Positions 7,946 to 17,313 are shown, numbered from the stretch's first letter. The stretch: DNA of 64,000 nucleotides from Betaproteobacteria bacterium HGW-Betaproteobacteria-11 (GCA_002842395.1 PHCV01000010.1:1-64000), one strand, 5' to 3'. The notes: generated by a model from the sequence alone, not told the origin. Program-made: numbers and translations.

Positions 7946-10291
7946 TCAGGTCGCCCGCTCCGCCACATGCGGCCGGATTTCTGTTGCCCGCCCGAAGTCG
8001 AAGGGAAAATCATCGACCCGGATCACGCGATCACGCAGCGCGTTGCGCCGCTGCAGGATCGCGTATTCCTCACTGTCGATCACCCCGCATTCGAATGCGG
8101 CAGTCGCCAGGTCGCGTACGTTACCCAACGGATTGCCGGCAAAGCAGCCGACTTTCTCGGCTTCGCGAAGCCTGATCTCGACGGCTTCCGCGGCCAGCGT
8201 CGCGACGAGCGCCTGTTCGATGGCGCCCACCGGCTCCAGCTCGGTTTTCGGTACGAAACATTCGGCGGTAAGGCGGTCGCGTGTCGCCGACGGCTCGATC
8301 AGCAACCGGGCGACCCGATGCCCAAGCTCATCGGCAGGAACAACATAGGGATGTCCCCAGGGAAAAATCAGGCGATACAAAACGCGGCCCAGCAGGCGGC
8401 CCGGAAAATTCGCGATCACCCCGTCGAACGCCTGCTGCACCCGGTAGATCGCATCCCAGATGGCCCAGTGCGCCAGGGGCGCGTCCTCGATCTGCCGTCC
8501 TTCGGCTTCGTAACGCTTCAAGGTGCAACTGACCAGATACATCTGCGCGAGCACATCACCGAGGCGCGCGGAAAGCTTTTCGCGCCGCTTCACGCCGCCC
8601 CCGAGCATCAGCAGCGAAATATCGGAAAGAAAGGAAAACGCCGCGGAAAAACGCGTGAGTTGCTGATAATAGCGGCGCATCTCTGGCGCCACGCTGGCTT
8701 CGATGCCAGCAAAACGCGAGCCGGTCAGCCCCAGCCAGAACGCGCGCAGGCCATTGCGCATGGCATACCTGGCGTGCGCCCACAGCGCGGTGTCAAAATC
8801 ACGGAGTCCCCGCGCGGCGTCCGGATTCTGCGCGGCATGCATTTCGGCGAGCAGATACGGATGACAGCGAATCGCGCCTTGACCAAAGATGATCAGGCTG
8901 CGGGTCAGGATGTTGGCGCCCTCGACGGTGATGCCGATCGGAATCTGTTGATAGGCGCGGCCGAGAAAGTTCGAAGGCCCAAGACAAATACCCTTGCCGC
9001 CGAGCACATCCATGCCATCATTGACCACCTGACGCGCCCGCTCGGTGACATGGTATTTGACGATCGCCGAAACCACCGAGGGTTTCTCGCCCAGATCAAC
9101 CGCGCCCGCCGTCATCACGCGCGCCGCATTCATCAGATAGGTGTTGGCGCCGATGCGTGTCAGGGCTTCCTCGACCCCCTCGAACCTGCCAATCGCCGTC
9201 TTGAACTGCTGGCGTACCCGCGCATAGCCGCCCACCGCGCGCGTGGTGAGCTGGGCCATGCCGGTATTCGACGAAGGCAGTGAAATCGAACGGCCCGCCG
9301 CCAGGGATTCCATCAGCATCCGCCAACCCTGGCCGGCCATCGGCGGCCCACCGATGATGAAATCGAGCGGCATGAAGACATCGCGGCCGGAGGTCGGCCC
9401 GTTCATGAACATGGCATTGAGCGGAAAATGGCGATGGCCGATGGTCACCCCCGGATGATCGTGCGGCACCAGGGCGCAGGTGATGCCGATCTCCTCTCCG
9501 TCGCCAAGCAGACGGTCCGGATCGAACAGGCGGAAGGCCAGGCCCAGCACGGTGCACACCGGCGCCAGCGTGATGTAGCGCTTGTCCCAGGTGACGCGCA
9601 TGCCTAGGGTTTCCCGGCCTTGCCAGATACCCTTGCAGACGATGCCATGATCGGGAATCGCCGCCGCATCGGAACCTGCCCAGGGACTGGTCAGGGCAAA
9701 GGCGGGAATTTCGAGCCCCCTGGCCAGACGTGGCAGGTAGTGATTTTTCTGCTCCTCGGTGCCGTAATGCAGCAGCAGTTCGGCGGGGCCAAGCGAATTG
9801 GGCACCATCACCGACACGGCCAGTGCCGAGGAACGGGTCGACAGCTTGGTGATGACTTGGGAGTGGGCATAGGCAGAGAACCCGAGACCACCGTAATGTT
9901 TCGGGATGATCATGCCGAGAAAGCCCTTGTCCTTGATGTACTGCCAGGCATCCGCGGGCAGATCGTGGAGCTCGTGGCTCACCTGCCAGTCATCGACCAA
10001 GCGGCAGGCTTCCTCCACCTCCTGGGCCATGAAAGACTGTTCTTCCGGCGTGAGTTTCGGTGCCGGGTAGGCCAGAAGTTTTTTCCAGTCCGGATCGCCA
10101 CGGAACAGTTCGCCCTCCCACCAGACCGTGCCGGCTTCCAAGGCATCCCGTTCGGTCTCCGACATCTGCGGCAAGACGCGGCGATAGGCCGCGAACAGCG
10201 GCCGGGTGAACAGCGTGCGCCGCAAGGGGGACAGGACGAGGACGACAGCCATAAGGCCGGCCATAAGCAGCAGCAGGATAAAAAAGTTCAT
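7946..10291 (-). CDS. fadE: Acyl-CoA dehydrogenase, FadE type
   Basis: A 781-residue FAD enzyme that introduces the trans-2 double bond into acyl-CoA, the first step of beta-oxidation. Residues 1-22 form a membrane segment, as in E. coli FadE. The acyl-CoA dehydrogenase core follows at about 80-480 ('SPWAGSDAAAIPDHG', 'FPLNAMFMNGP', 'GKGICLGPSNFLGRAY'), then the long FadE-specific C-terminal domain. Total length is close to the 814 residues of the E. coli protein. The ATG overlaps the TGA of the upstream TetR gene (ATGA), so the two are translationally coupled and likely share control by the palindrome at 11037-11066. Confidence 0.93.
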   Translation of the reverse strand: MNFFILLLLMAGLMAVVLVLSPLRRTLFTRPLFAAYRRVLPQMSETERDALEAGTVWWEGELFRGDPDWKKLLAYPAPKLTPEEQSFMAQEVEEACRLVDDWQVSHELHDLPADAWQYIKDKGFLGMIIPKHYGGLGFSAYAHSQVITKLSTRSSALAVSVMVPNSLGPAELLLHYGTEEQKNHYLPRLARGLEIPAFALTSPWAGSDAAAIPDHGIVCKGIWQGRETLGMRVTWDKRYITLAPVCTVLGLAFRLFDPDRLLGDGEEIGITCALVPHDHPGVTIGHRHFPLNAMFMNGPTSGRDVFMPLDFIIGGPPMAGQGWRMLMESLAAGRSISLPSSNTGMAQLTTRAVGGYARVRQQFKTAIGRFEGVEEALTRIGANTYLMNAARVMTAGAVDLGEKPSVVSAIVKYHVTERARQVVNDGMDVLGGKGICLGPSNFLGRAYQQIPIGITVEGANILTRSLIIFGQGAIRCHPYLLAEMHAAQNPDAARGLRDFDTALWAHARYAMRNGLRAFWLGLTGSRFAGIEASVAPEMRRYYQQLTRFSAAFSFLSDISLLMLGGGVKRREKLSARLGDVLAQMYLVSCTLKRYEAEGRQIEDAPLAHWAIWDAIYRVQQAFDGVIANFPGRLLGRVLYRLIFPWGHPYVVPADELGHRVARLLIEPSATRDRLTAECFVPKTELEPVGAIEQALVATLAAEAVEIRLREAEKVGCFAGNPLGNVRDLATAAFECGVIDSEEYAILQRRNALRDRVIRVDDFPFDFGRATEIRPHVAERAT

Positions 10292-11025
10292 CGGCCTCTC
10301 CTCGAGTCGAATTCAGGCTGCCCTGGCCCGCGATTTTTCGCTGGCAGCGGGTATGGAAACTCGGGTAGCGGCGCGCGCAACCCGCCCAGCAAAAAAGCCA
10401 TCAGCCGTGCCATGAGCCGCTCGAAGCGTTCGCCGCCATCGCTCTCCTCGACCTCCCAGCCGGTCACTAGACGCAAGGTGTCGGTGCCGGCAATGGCATA
10501 GGAAGCAGCACCGAGCATGAAGTTGAAACGCCAGACGATCTCGACCCGCGGCACGTCCGGCAAGGCATTGAACAGGGCTTGCCGATAGCGCTCGATCACA
10601 TCCTTGTGTTCTTCAGCCAGAAACGCCCGAATGAAGCCGGCGGGTTCGGTCAGTGTGCGACCGAGCAGGCGGAGAAATGTCGTTCCACCCTCGGCATCGT
10701 TATCCGCCAGATGCAGCAGGGAACCGAAAAACGCCTCGACGACCTGCGAGGGCTTGAGCGGCTTGCCGCCGGCCGCGCGCTCGAGCGCATCGAGCGTGCG
10801 CAGCCGCTCCTCGCTCAAGCGATCGAGATGGCGACGCAACACTTCCTGCATCAGGCCTTCTTTCGAACCGAAGTGGTAGTTGGTGGCCGCCAGATTGACG
10901 CCCGCCTCGCTCGCCAGTTGCCGCATCGACGTGCCTTCGAAACCTTGCGCCAGGAACAACCGCGCCGCCGCATCGAGGATGCGGTCGCGCGAATCTTTCA
11001 ATGTTGTCGATTTCGCCATGCTCAT
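10288..11025 (-). CDS. TetR-family regulator, PsrA-like repressor of fatty-acid degradation
   Basis: A 245-residue TetR-family protein. The N-terminal helix-turn-helix spans about residues 10-58 ('DAAARLFLAQGFEGTSMRQ', 'NLAATNYHFGSKEGLM'). The C-terminal ligand domain contains 'FLRLLGRTLTEP', which resembles Pseudomonas PsrA, a fatty-acid-responsive regulator of beta-oxidation. It is the first gene of a unit with fadE, overlapping it by four bases. A perfect palindrome containing CAAAC-N4-GTTTG, the reported PsrA-type site, overlaps its own promoter, which predicts autorepression relieved by long-chain acyl ligands. The family call is firm; the PsrA assignment is inference from sequence, site and context. 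Confidence 0.85.
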   Translation of the reverse strand: MSMAKSTTLKDSRDRILDAAARLFLAQGFEGTSMRQLASEAGVNLAATNYHFGSKEGLMQEVLRRHLDRLSEERLRTLDALERAAGGKPLKPSQVVEAFFGSLLHLADNDAEGGTTFLRLLGRTLTEPAGFIRAFLAEEHKDVIERYRQALFNALPDVPRVEIVWRFNFMLGAASYAIAGTDTLRLVTGWEVEESDGGERFERLMARLMAFLLGGLRAPLPEFPYPLPAKNRGPGQPEFDSRRGR

Positions 11026-11036
11026 CGGTTCAACCG

Positions 11037-11066
11037 GTAAAAATCAAACAGTCGTTTGATTTTTAC
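11037..11066 (-). promoter_or_regulatory. PsrA-type operator palindrome
   Basis: A perfect 13-bp inverted repeat, GTAAAAATCAAAC and GTTTGATTTTTAC, flanks a 4-nt centre (AGTC). The inner part CAAAC-N4-GTTTG matches the motif described for PsrA-family repressors. It lies 12 bases upstream of the TetR start and covers the predicted -10 region, the expected place for an autorepressor. Confidence 0.85.
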
Positions 11067-11088
11067 CCGGTCAATCTGGCAGTGTCAA
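11060..11088 (-). promoter_or_regulatory. Predicted sigma-70 promoter of the TetR-fadE unit
   Basis: On the minus strand TTGACA (11083-11088) is a consensus -35 box, followed after exactly 17 bases by TAAAAA (11060-11065) as a -10 box. The -10 lies inside the right arm of the operator palindrome. Confidence 0.6.
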
Positions 11089-11124
11089 CACATCCCTCAA
11101 AAATGCCAGCGAAAATTGTTCGTA

Positions 11125-12921
11125 TCAGAAAGCCTGATCCCACCGTATAGAAAGCCGGATTGCGGAATTGATAAGTCCAACCATGCTATAGGTCTGGACG
11201 AAGTTACCCCACAATTCGCCGCTTTCGGTGTCGATATGTTCAGTCAGCAGGCCGTGGGCGGTGCGCCGGGCAAGCAATTTCTCGAAAAGCGCGTGGGCTT
11301 CGTCGCGACGGCCGATGGCTGTCAGCGCATTGACATACCAGAAGGTGCAGATGATGAAGGCATTCTCCGGCTCGCCGAAATCGTCCTTCTCGACATAGCG
11401 GAAAATGAAGTCGCCGCGCCGTAGATCCTGTTCGATCGCCGCCACGGTGCTGACAAAGCGCGCGTCGGCCGGATCGAGGAAGCCGACTTCGGCGAGCAGC
11501 AGCAGGCTGGCATCCATGGCATCGCCGTCGAAGGTGGAGACAAAGGCGTTGCGCGCCGGGTTCCAGGTCCGGTCGACGATGACGCCATGCATGCGGTCGG
11601 CATGGGTGCGCCAGTAGGCGGTCCGTTCGAGCAGACCGAGACGGTCTGCGATGCGGGCCAGGCGGTCGCATGCGGCCCAACACATGACTGACGAAAAGGT
11701 ATGCACCCGCGCGCTGCCGCGTAGCTCCCAGATGCCGGCATCCGGCTTGTCGTATACGGCGACGGCACGTTCGCCGAGGGGTTCGAGACGGTGGAACAAG
11801 GCTTCGTCGCCGCGGCGGGCTAGACGCTGGTCGAAGAAAACATGCGTCGCGGCGAGAATGGTGGAACCGTACACGTCATGCTGAATCTGCTGATACGCAA
11901 GATTACCGATCCGCACCGGCCCCATGCCGCGATAGCCGGGCAGGGTCGAGACTTCACTTTCGGCCAGGGTGGCGCGGCCGTCGATGGCATACACCGGTTG
12001 CAGCGGGCCTTCCGAGGCGCTGGCGGCGACGTTGAGGATGTAGGCGAGATAACGCTCCATGGTGCGCGTGGCGCCGAGCCGATTCAGCGCATTGACGACG
12101 AAATAGCCGTCGCGCAGCCAGCAGTAGCGGTAGTCCCAGTTGCGCGGACTGCCCGCTGCTTCAGGAATCGAGGTGGTCATGGCGGCGACGATGGCACCGG
12201 TGTCGTCGTAGGCATTCAGCTTCAGGGTGATGGCCGCGCGAATCACCGCGTCCTGCCATTCAAAGGGGATCGCCAGCGAGCGCACCCATTCGCGCCAGTG
12301 TTGCGTGGTTTCTTCGAGGAAGCGGCTACCGGTCTCTCCGACCGAGTCGGGCAGCGACTCATCCGGCCCGAGCACCAGTGTGACGGTGTCTTCGAGGAAG
12401 AACGGGGTTTCCTGCAACACGGCGGTGATCGAGGCATCGGTGGTCAGGCGCAGTACCAGATCGGGCGCCACATAGCGAATGTGGTTGCTGCCCCAGGTCA
12501 CGGCAGGCCGTTGCGCTCCCTGGTTGCAGGCGGGGCGCAGGCGCACCGTGATACGTGGCGAGCCGGATATCCGCCGCAAGGATCGTATCAGCATCATGGG
12601 GCGGAACATGCGTCCGAAGTGACCGAAGCGCGGAGCGAAATCGGTGATCTCGACGCAGCCGCCATGGCGGTCGTGAAGCCGGGTGACGAGAATGGCGGTG
12701 GCGTCGAGATAATGCTGCTCGGCGCGCTCGACGTCGGCCAGGTCGATGGCGAAGTAGCCGAAATCCGCCTCGCTGCCGTGGGCGCCTCGTTCGCGCAGCA
12801 ACGAACAAAACGTGGCATCGCCGTCGAAACGCGGCAGGCAGGCCCAGGTGATTTCGCCGTGCCCGTCGATTAGCGCGCCAACCGAGCAGTTGCCGATCAG
12901 TCCCAGGTGCAGGGTGTTCAT
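11125..12921 (-). CDS. Glycoside hydrolase family 15 protein (glucoamylase/trehalase-like)
   Basis: A 598-residue cytoplasmic protein without a signal peptide. The N-terminus 'LIGNCSVGALIDGHGEITW' and the core 'NWDYRYCWLRDGYFV' (about residues 240-255) are hallmarks of bacterial GH15 proteins. The C-terminal 'GELWGNFVQTYSMVGLIN' carries the second conserved acidic region of the family. GH15 includes glucoamylases, dextran hydrolases and trehalases. Its four-base overlap with otsB at the end of a trehalose operon makes an alpha-glucosidase or trehalase that turns over trehalose the likeliest role, but the substrate is not proven by sequence. Confidence 0.85.
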   Translation of the reverse strand: MNTLHLGLIGNCSVGALIDGHGEITWACLPRFDGDATFCSLLRERGAHGSEADFGYFAIDLADVERAEQHYLDATAILVTRLHDRHGGCVEITDFAPRFGHFGRMFRPMMLIRSLRRISGSPRITVRLRPACNQGAQRPAVTWGSNHIRYVAPDLVLRLTTDASITAVLQETPFFLEDTVTLVLGPDESLPDSVGETGSRFLEETTQHWREWVRSLAIPFEWQDAVIRAAITLKLNAYDDTGAIVAAMTTSIPEAAGSPRNWDYRYCWLRDGYFVVNALNRLGATRTMERYLAYILNVAASASEGPLQPVYAIDGRATLAESEVSTLPGYRGMGPVRIGNLAYQQIQHDVYGSTILAATHVFFDQRLARRGDEALFHRLEPLGERAVAVYDKPDAGIWELRGSARVHTFSSVMCWAACDRLARIADRLGLLERTAYWRTHADRMHGVIVDRTWNPARNAFVSTFDGDAMDASLLLLAEVGFLDPADARFVSTVAAIEQDLRRGDFIFRYVEKDDFGEPENAFIICTFWYVNALTAIGRRDEAHALFEKLLARRTAHGLLTEHIDTESGELWGNFVQTYSMVGLINSAIRLSIRWDQAF

Positions 12922-13676
12922 GCGATATCTCCTTGCTCGACAATGGCGCCAGCCAGCCAGTCGCGCACAGAGGGCACATCGGCCAGACGGTAACGGGCCG
13001 CCGTCATGCCAGCGCCGACTTTTATCGAATGGCCACCCAGCAGATTTACCCGGGCGAAACCATCCTCGTCGGTGACATCGTCGCCGATGAAGACCGGAAT
13101 GCGGCCATGAAACGGCGCCTCGGCCATGAATTCGGCGATGGCGGAGCCCTTGTCGAATCCGGCCGGCTTGATCTCCAGTACGCGCTTGCCTTTTTGCAGT
13201 TGTAGGCCTTCCGTTTGCTCAATCAAGCGGCCGAGCAGGCGATGCAGCCAGGCGGCGAGCTGCGGTGCTTGACGGTAATGCAAGGCTAGCGTGAGGCCTT
13301 TGTCTTCCAGCAGCAGACCGGGATGCTGGGCGACCAGGGAGTCCAGGCGCTGGCGCAGCTCGCGCTTTTGGGCCGCGGGAGTAGCGTGGGCATGTCTGCG
13401 TCCGCCGGCATCTCGCCGCTCCAGGCCGTGCTGCCCGGCGAGCGGAATACGAACGCTGCCCAGGCGTTGTTCGAGATCCGTCAGACAGCGCCCGCTGATC
13501 AACGCCAGCGCCCCGCCACAGGTGCGATGCAAGCGGGCGACCAGTCCGAGCAAGGCATCATCCACATGTACGGCGCCCGGACTGTCGGCAAACTCGATCA
13601 GGGTGCCGTCCACGTCAAGAAAAAAAGCCCAGTCAGGACGTGCTGCCGGAAGGATGGAGCGCCTCTTGTTCATCAC
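12918..13676 (-). CDS. otsB: Trehalose-6-phosphate phosphatase
   Basis: A 252-residue HAD-superfamily phosphatase producing trehalose from trehalose-6-phosphate. The nucleophile motif is 'FFLDVDGTL' near residue 20, followed by 'ALISGR' and the acidic motif 'FIGDDVTDEDGF' near 190-200, all diagnostic for OtsB. It lies 12 bases after otsA and overlaps the GH15 gene by ATGA. The stretch 'IKVGAGMTAARYRL' at about 217-230 corresponds to a naturally conserved OtsB segment (E. coli has a similar KIGTGAT sequence) and at DNA level coincides with a copy of the dispersed repeat. Confidence 0.93.
   Translation of the reverse strand: MMNKRRSILPAARPDWAFFLDVDGTLIEFADSPGAVHVDDALLGLVARLHRTCGGALALISGRCLTDLEQRLGSVRIPLAGQHGLERRDAGGRRHAHATPAAQKRELRQRLDSLVAQHPGLLLEDKGLTLALHYRQAPQLAAWLHRLLGRLIEQTEGLQLQKGKRVLEIKPAGFDKGSAIAEFMAEAPFHGRIPVFIGDDVTDEDGFARVNLLGGHSIKVGAGMTAARYRLADVPSVRDWLAGAIVEQGDIA
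13000..13024 (-). repeat. Dispersed 25-nt repeat, copy 3 (inside otsB)
   Basis: Minus strand: TAAAAGTCGGCGCTGG then CATGACGGC. It is read in frame as KVGAGMTA. Because OtsB proteins naturally carry a KxGxGxT-like sequence here, this copy may be ancestral coding sequence rather than an insertion. Confidence 0.6.
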
Positions 13677-13688
13677 TTGCCCGCGCTG

Positions 13689-15938
13689 CTAGCCGTTGCT
13701 GCCGCCGGAGGTTGCCACGGTCGTCGATTCCGAAAGCCGACCTCGACGACGCATGATGGCAGCGTCGAGCAGCATGCGCCCGGCCCATCGATAGACGTTG
13801 AAATCGGCGATCAGGCGCCGCATCAGTCGCATGCGGTCGCGCTGCTCGGTGGGTGGCATGGTCAGTGCCAGATGCAGGGCGGCCGCGCACTGGTCGGCAT
13901 CGTAGGGATTGACGATCAGTGCTTCGGGCAGTTCACGGGCGGCACCAGTGAATTGCGAGAGGATCAGCACGCCGCGCTCGTCGTCGCGCGAGGCGATGAA
14001 CTCTTTCGCCACCAGATTCATGCCGTCGTGCAGGCTGCTGACGAAGCACAGTTCGGCTGCCCGGTAATGTTCGTAGACCTGCGCCGGTTCGTGATGTTCG
14101 ATCTTGAGCAGGATGGGTGGTGGCCCGGAACGGCCCGAGCGGCTGAAACGATCGTTGATGCGCACCGCTAGGGCACGCACATGGGCCTCATGTGACTGGT
14201 ATTCATCGATGCTGGAGCGGGTTGGTGCGGCGATCTGAATAAAGCTGAAACGGCCAATCCATTCCGGCTTCAATTCGAGCATGCGTTCAATGGCACGGAA
14301 GCGTTCCATGATGCCTTTGGTGTAGTCGAGACGATCCACGCCAATGCCCAGGGCGTGATCGTGCGGCAGGCTGTTGGCGCGACGGATTTCATCGCGGCAG
14401 TCGGCCACGGGCTTGGCCACCATTTCAGGCGCCGGTGGCCAGTCGATGGAAATTGGATAGCGACGCACCGCCGTCGTCTGTCCGCCGAGGCTGACGCGAA
14501 AGGATTCGCGATCGACGCGGGCTTCGAGCAGGCGATCCACGGTATCCACGAAATTGTTGCAGTGGGACTGGGTGTGGAAGCCAAGGATGCTGCTGCCGAG
14601 CATGCCCGTGACGATTTGCTCTCGCCACGGGCAGATCGAGAAGGATTCCGGGTTGGGCCAGGGGATGTGCCAGAAGGTGATCACCGTGGCATCCGGCAAC
14701 AGATCGCGAATCATGCGTGGCAATAAGGCGAAGTGGTAGTCCTGCACCAGCACGATAGGCGCCTTGGTCTTGGCTTCATCCGCCACGGCGTGGGAGAACT
14801 TGCGATTCACCGCCTCGTAGTGCGCCCAGTCCGACGAGCGGAAGATCGGTCGCACATGGGCGATATGGCACAGCGGCCAGAGGCCCTCGTTGGCGAAGCC
14901 AAAGTAGTAACCGGCTTCTTCTTCGGGCGAGAGCCAGACGCGGCGAATCTGGTAGGCGGGCTTTTCCGGGGGCACTTGGACGTGGTCACGCTTATCGACC
15001 ACATCGCGGTCGGCGGAGCCGCTACCATGTGCGATCCAGGTGCCGGAGCAGGCACGCATGATCGGCTCCATCGCTGTCACCAGCCCGCTGGCCGGGCGCT
15101 GCACTTCGATGTGTTCGCCCTTCCTCTGATGAATGTAGGGTTCACGGTTGGAAACGATGATGACATCGTCACCGCGCAATTCGCCTTGCAGGATGCCGCG
15201 TAACGACTCGGCGGTCCAATTGGTTTGCCCCTCGTCGCGCGAGCGGGCATCGTTCTCCAGTTCGCGAATGAGTTGCTGCAGGTCGCGGGCGATGGGTTGG
15301 AATTCGGGCCGCACAAACTTCACTTCCGGCTGGCGCACCAGACCCTCGCCGCGCAGCAGTGCCCGGATGCCCTCCACCCAGCCACGCCAGGAGAGTTGGG
15401 CAATGATTACAGTGATCAACGAAACAACGATAGCCAGCCCCACGAAAAATAAGAAAACGTAACGCCGGGTTTCCTCGCTGCGCCGCTCGATGAAGTTCAT
15501 GTCATGCACCAGCACCAGCTTGCCGGCCGCCATGCCGCCGCTTTCCATCGACTTCACGGTGACATGAAAGAGCCCCCTGGCGCTCTTCAGCACATGACCG
15601 CCAATAGTCTCGAAGCGCGCCAGATTATCGCAGCGGATATCGACGGGCAGCAGCTTGGAGGCCAACGGTGCACTCTCCGGCGTGGCGCAATAGCCAACTG
15701 CATAGAGACGCTCATCCTGGGTGATGCGATCGAAGAAGTTGAGGGTTTTCACCTTCGATCCGGCGGCAATCTGCTCCAGCAGGGATTCACCGATGGTGTT
15801 GACGATCAGCACCGAGCGAATATCCATATCACGCACGAACCAGCGCAAAGTAAGTCGATCGACTAACGGCACGATGGACCAGGCGAAGACCGCGAGAACC
15901 AAGGTGAGGGGAAGGACAAACCGCAGTGACAGTTTCAT
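13689..15938 (-). CDS. otsA: Membrane-anchored trehalose-6-phosphate synthase (GT20) with N-terminal periplasmic module
   Basis: A 749-residue protein, far longer than the roughly 470 residues of E. coli OtsA. Residues 5-26 and 159-182 are membrane segments enclosing a periplasmic domain of about 130 residues; a linker to about 255 precedes the GT20 domain ('[10 protein letters not shown]', '[15 protein letters not shown]', '[10 protein letters not shown]', '[15 protein letters not shown]'). These motifs bind UDP-glucose and glucose-6-phosphate. The N-terminal layout is that of a one-component sensor, which suggests trehalose-6-phosphate synthesis tied to an envelope signal. It overlaps mscS by ATGA and is followed by otsB. 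The sensory role is inference; the fusion is seen directly. Confidence 0.9.
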   Translation of the reverse strand: MKLSLRFVLPLTLVLAVFAWSIVPLVDRLTLRWFVRDMDIRSVLIVNTIGESLLEQIAAGSKVKTLNFFDRITQDERLYAVGYCATPESAPLASKLLPVDIRCDNLARFETIGGHVLKSARGLFHVTVKSMESGGMAAGKLVLVHDMNFIERRSEETRRYVFLFFVGLAIVVSLITVIIAQLSWRGWVEGIRALLRGEGLVRQPEVKFVRPEFQPIARDLQQLIRELENDARSRDEGQTNWTAESLRGILQGELRGDDVIIVSNREPYIHQRKGEHIEVQRPASGLVTAMEPIMRACSGTWIAHGSGSADRDVVDKRDHVQVPPEKPAYQIRRVWLSPEEEAGYYFGFANEGLWPLCHIAHVRPIFRSSDWAHYEAVNRKFSHAVADEAKTKAPIVLVQDYHFALLPRMIRDLLPDATVITFWHIPWPNPESFSICPWREQIVTGMLGSSILGFHTQSHCNNFVDTVDRLLEARVDRESFRVSLGGQTTAVRRYPISIDWPPAPEMVAKPVADCRDEIRRANSLPHDHALGIGVDRLDYTKGIMERFRAIERMLELKPEWIGRFSFIQIAAPTRSSIDEYQSHEAHVRALAVRINDRFSRSGRSGPPPILLKIEHHEPAQVYEHYRAAELCFVSSLHDGMNLVAKEFIASRDDERGVLILSQFTGAARELPEALIVNPYDADQCAAALHLALTMPPTEQRDRMRLMRRLIADFNVYRWAGRMLLDAAIMRRRGRLSESTTVATSGGSNG

Positions 15939-16849
15939 GATTTGGTCTCCCGCAACAGGCGGAAGGCCGGAGCGCTGCCATGTTTGTCGACGCCCGCATA
16001 TACCGTCAGGTGCGGATAGGGAATCTCGATGCCGAGTTCATCGAAGGCGACTTTAAGCCGGCGTAGGAACTCGCGTCGCACGGCCCACTGCTCCAGCGGC
16101 TTGACCTTGAATCGGCAACACAGTATGACCGCTGAGCCGGCCCAGTCCTGAACCCCGACAATTTCAAGTTCATCGATGATCTTGTCGCTGAAGATTTCGC
16201 AGGCACGCATATCTTCGCCAACCCTCCGCATCACGGCGAAGACCTCGTCCACGTTTTCGCGATAGGCCACACTGACCTCGATCAACGACTGAGCAAAGCC
16301 ACGCGATTTGTTGGTGACCGTGGCAATCAGGCCGTTGGGTATGTAATGGACGCTACCTTCAAAGTCGCGCAGACGCAGGTAGCGTAGCGTCATCTCCTCC
16401 ACCAGTCCGCTCTTGCCGCCCGCCTCGACGACATCTCCTAGGCGGATCTGGTTTTCAATCAAAATTGAAAATCCGGTAAAGTAATCCTTGATCAAGCCCT
16501 GTGCGCCGAAACTGACGGCCAGACCAACCACGCCGGCGGCACCAAGAATCGGAGCGATAGATATCCCCACTTCGGACAGCACCAGCATGCCCGCAATCAG
16601 AAAAATGGCGGCCGAAGTGATGTAACGAAACGCGCGGGCCAAGGTTTCGATCCGCCTCGTATCCTCGGAACCATCGGCACGACCACCCATAAAATCGCGG
16701 AAAGTCCGGATCAGCTTGTGTGACAGCTTGAGCAATAGCCAGGATATCAACAAGATCAACACAACGTGAAACGAGGAGCGCAACAACGGCAATGCTAAAA
16801 CTTCTATGACGACCTCCCAAAGACAAGCATAGGCAGAAAACCCACACAT
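15935..16849 (-). CDS. MscS-family mechanosensitive channel
   Basis: A 304-residue inner-membrane channel with three or four membrane segments before residue 110. The pore helix is the Gly/Ala-rich 'GAAGVVGLAVSFGAQGLIKD' (about 107-126), followed by the beta domain ('FSILIENQIRLGDVVE') and the mixed alpha/beta cytoplasmic end. Such channels release osmolytes on hypo-osmotic shock. The 3' end overlaps otsA by ATGA, so export and synthesis of compatible solute are in one operon. The start at 16849 has only a weak ribosome-binding site, so a slightly shorter product is possible. Base composition looks lower in GC than neighbouring housekeeping genes. Confidence 0.88.
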   Translation of the reverse strand: MCGFSAYACLWEVVIEVLALPLLRSSFHVVLILLISWLLLKLSHKLIRTFRDFMGGRADGSEDTRRIETLARAFRYITSAAIFLIAGMLVLSEVGISIAPILGAAGVVGLAVSFGAQGLIKDYFTGFSILIENQIRLGDVVEAGGKSGLVEEMTLRYLRLRDFEGSVHYIPNGLIATVTNKSRGFAQSLIEVSVAYRENVDEVFAVMRRVGEDMRACEIFSDKIIDELEIVGVQDWAGSAVILCCRFKVKPLEQWAVRREFLRRLKVAFDELGIEIPYPHLTVYAGVDKHGSAPAFRLLRETKS

Positions 16850-17180
16850 TTCGCCGCCCGATCATGCATACGGCGACCCTCGCACAACCGCATTAATGAT
16901 GGCAGCGGAAATGAGAGACGCCCTATTGTAAGGTAAACATGTAGCACAGCCGACCATAAGTCCTGTTCATCGTGAATTGGAGCCAGAAGGTTTGAACTGA
17001 AGTGAAAAGCGGATTAATCATCCGAAAGGTGACATAGCCCGGAGTGGGAACCGCTCGGCAGAAAAGCGGGCAGTTCTGAAATCTGCGACATGCATCTTTC
17101 AAAAACGCCTCGCAAGACTAGCTGCAGATTGCGGCCAGGCGGCTTCAAGGAAGCGGAGAGAAAACGGAAAGGAGGAAACT
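16850..17180. other. Intergenic stretch between mscS and tRNA-Cys
   Basis: No supported open frame or RNA gene in 331 bases. On the minus strand TACAAT at 16925-16930, 75 bases before the mscS start, could be a -10 box, but no good -35 box precedes it. Composition is clearly less GC-rich than the surrounding genes. This is the upstream edge of the block that separates tRNA-Cys from tRNA-Leu. Confidence 0.5.
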
Positions 17181-17254
17181 TGGAGGCGCGAGCCGGAGTC
17201 GAACCGACCTACTCGGATTTGCAATCCGGTGCATAACCGCTTTGCTATCGCGCC
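17181..17254 (-). tRNA. cysT: tRNA-Cys (anticodon GCA)
   Basis: The minus strand begins GGCGCGATAGC and ends GGCTCGCGCCTCCA, a complete 74-nt tRNA with encoded CCA. The anticodon loop ATTGCAAAT gives GCA. It lies downstream of tRNA-Gly on the same strand, with a strong hairpin between the two. Confidence 0.97.
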
Positions 17255-17279
17255 CCGACCTGTGACCAGGCTTGAAGCT

Positions 17280-17306
17280 AAAAGGGGGAAAGCAGTGCTT
17301 TCCCCC
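17280..17306 (-). terminator. Perfect hairpin with TTTT tail between tRNA-Gly and tRNA-Cys
   Basis: Minus strand: GGGGGAAAGC, three-base loop, GCTTTCCCCC, then TTTT. The 10-bp stem is perfect. As it lies between two co-oriented tRNA genes it may act as a partial terminator or as a processing signal in a joint precursor. Confidence 0.7.
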
Positions 17307-17313
17307 AGAGTTC

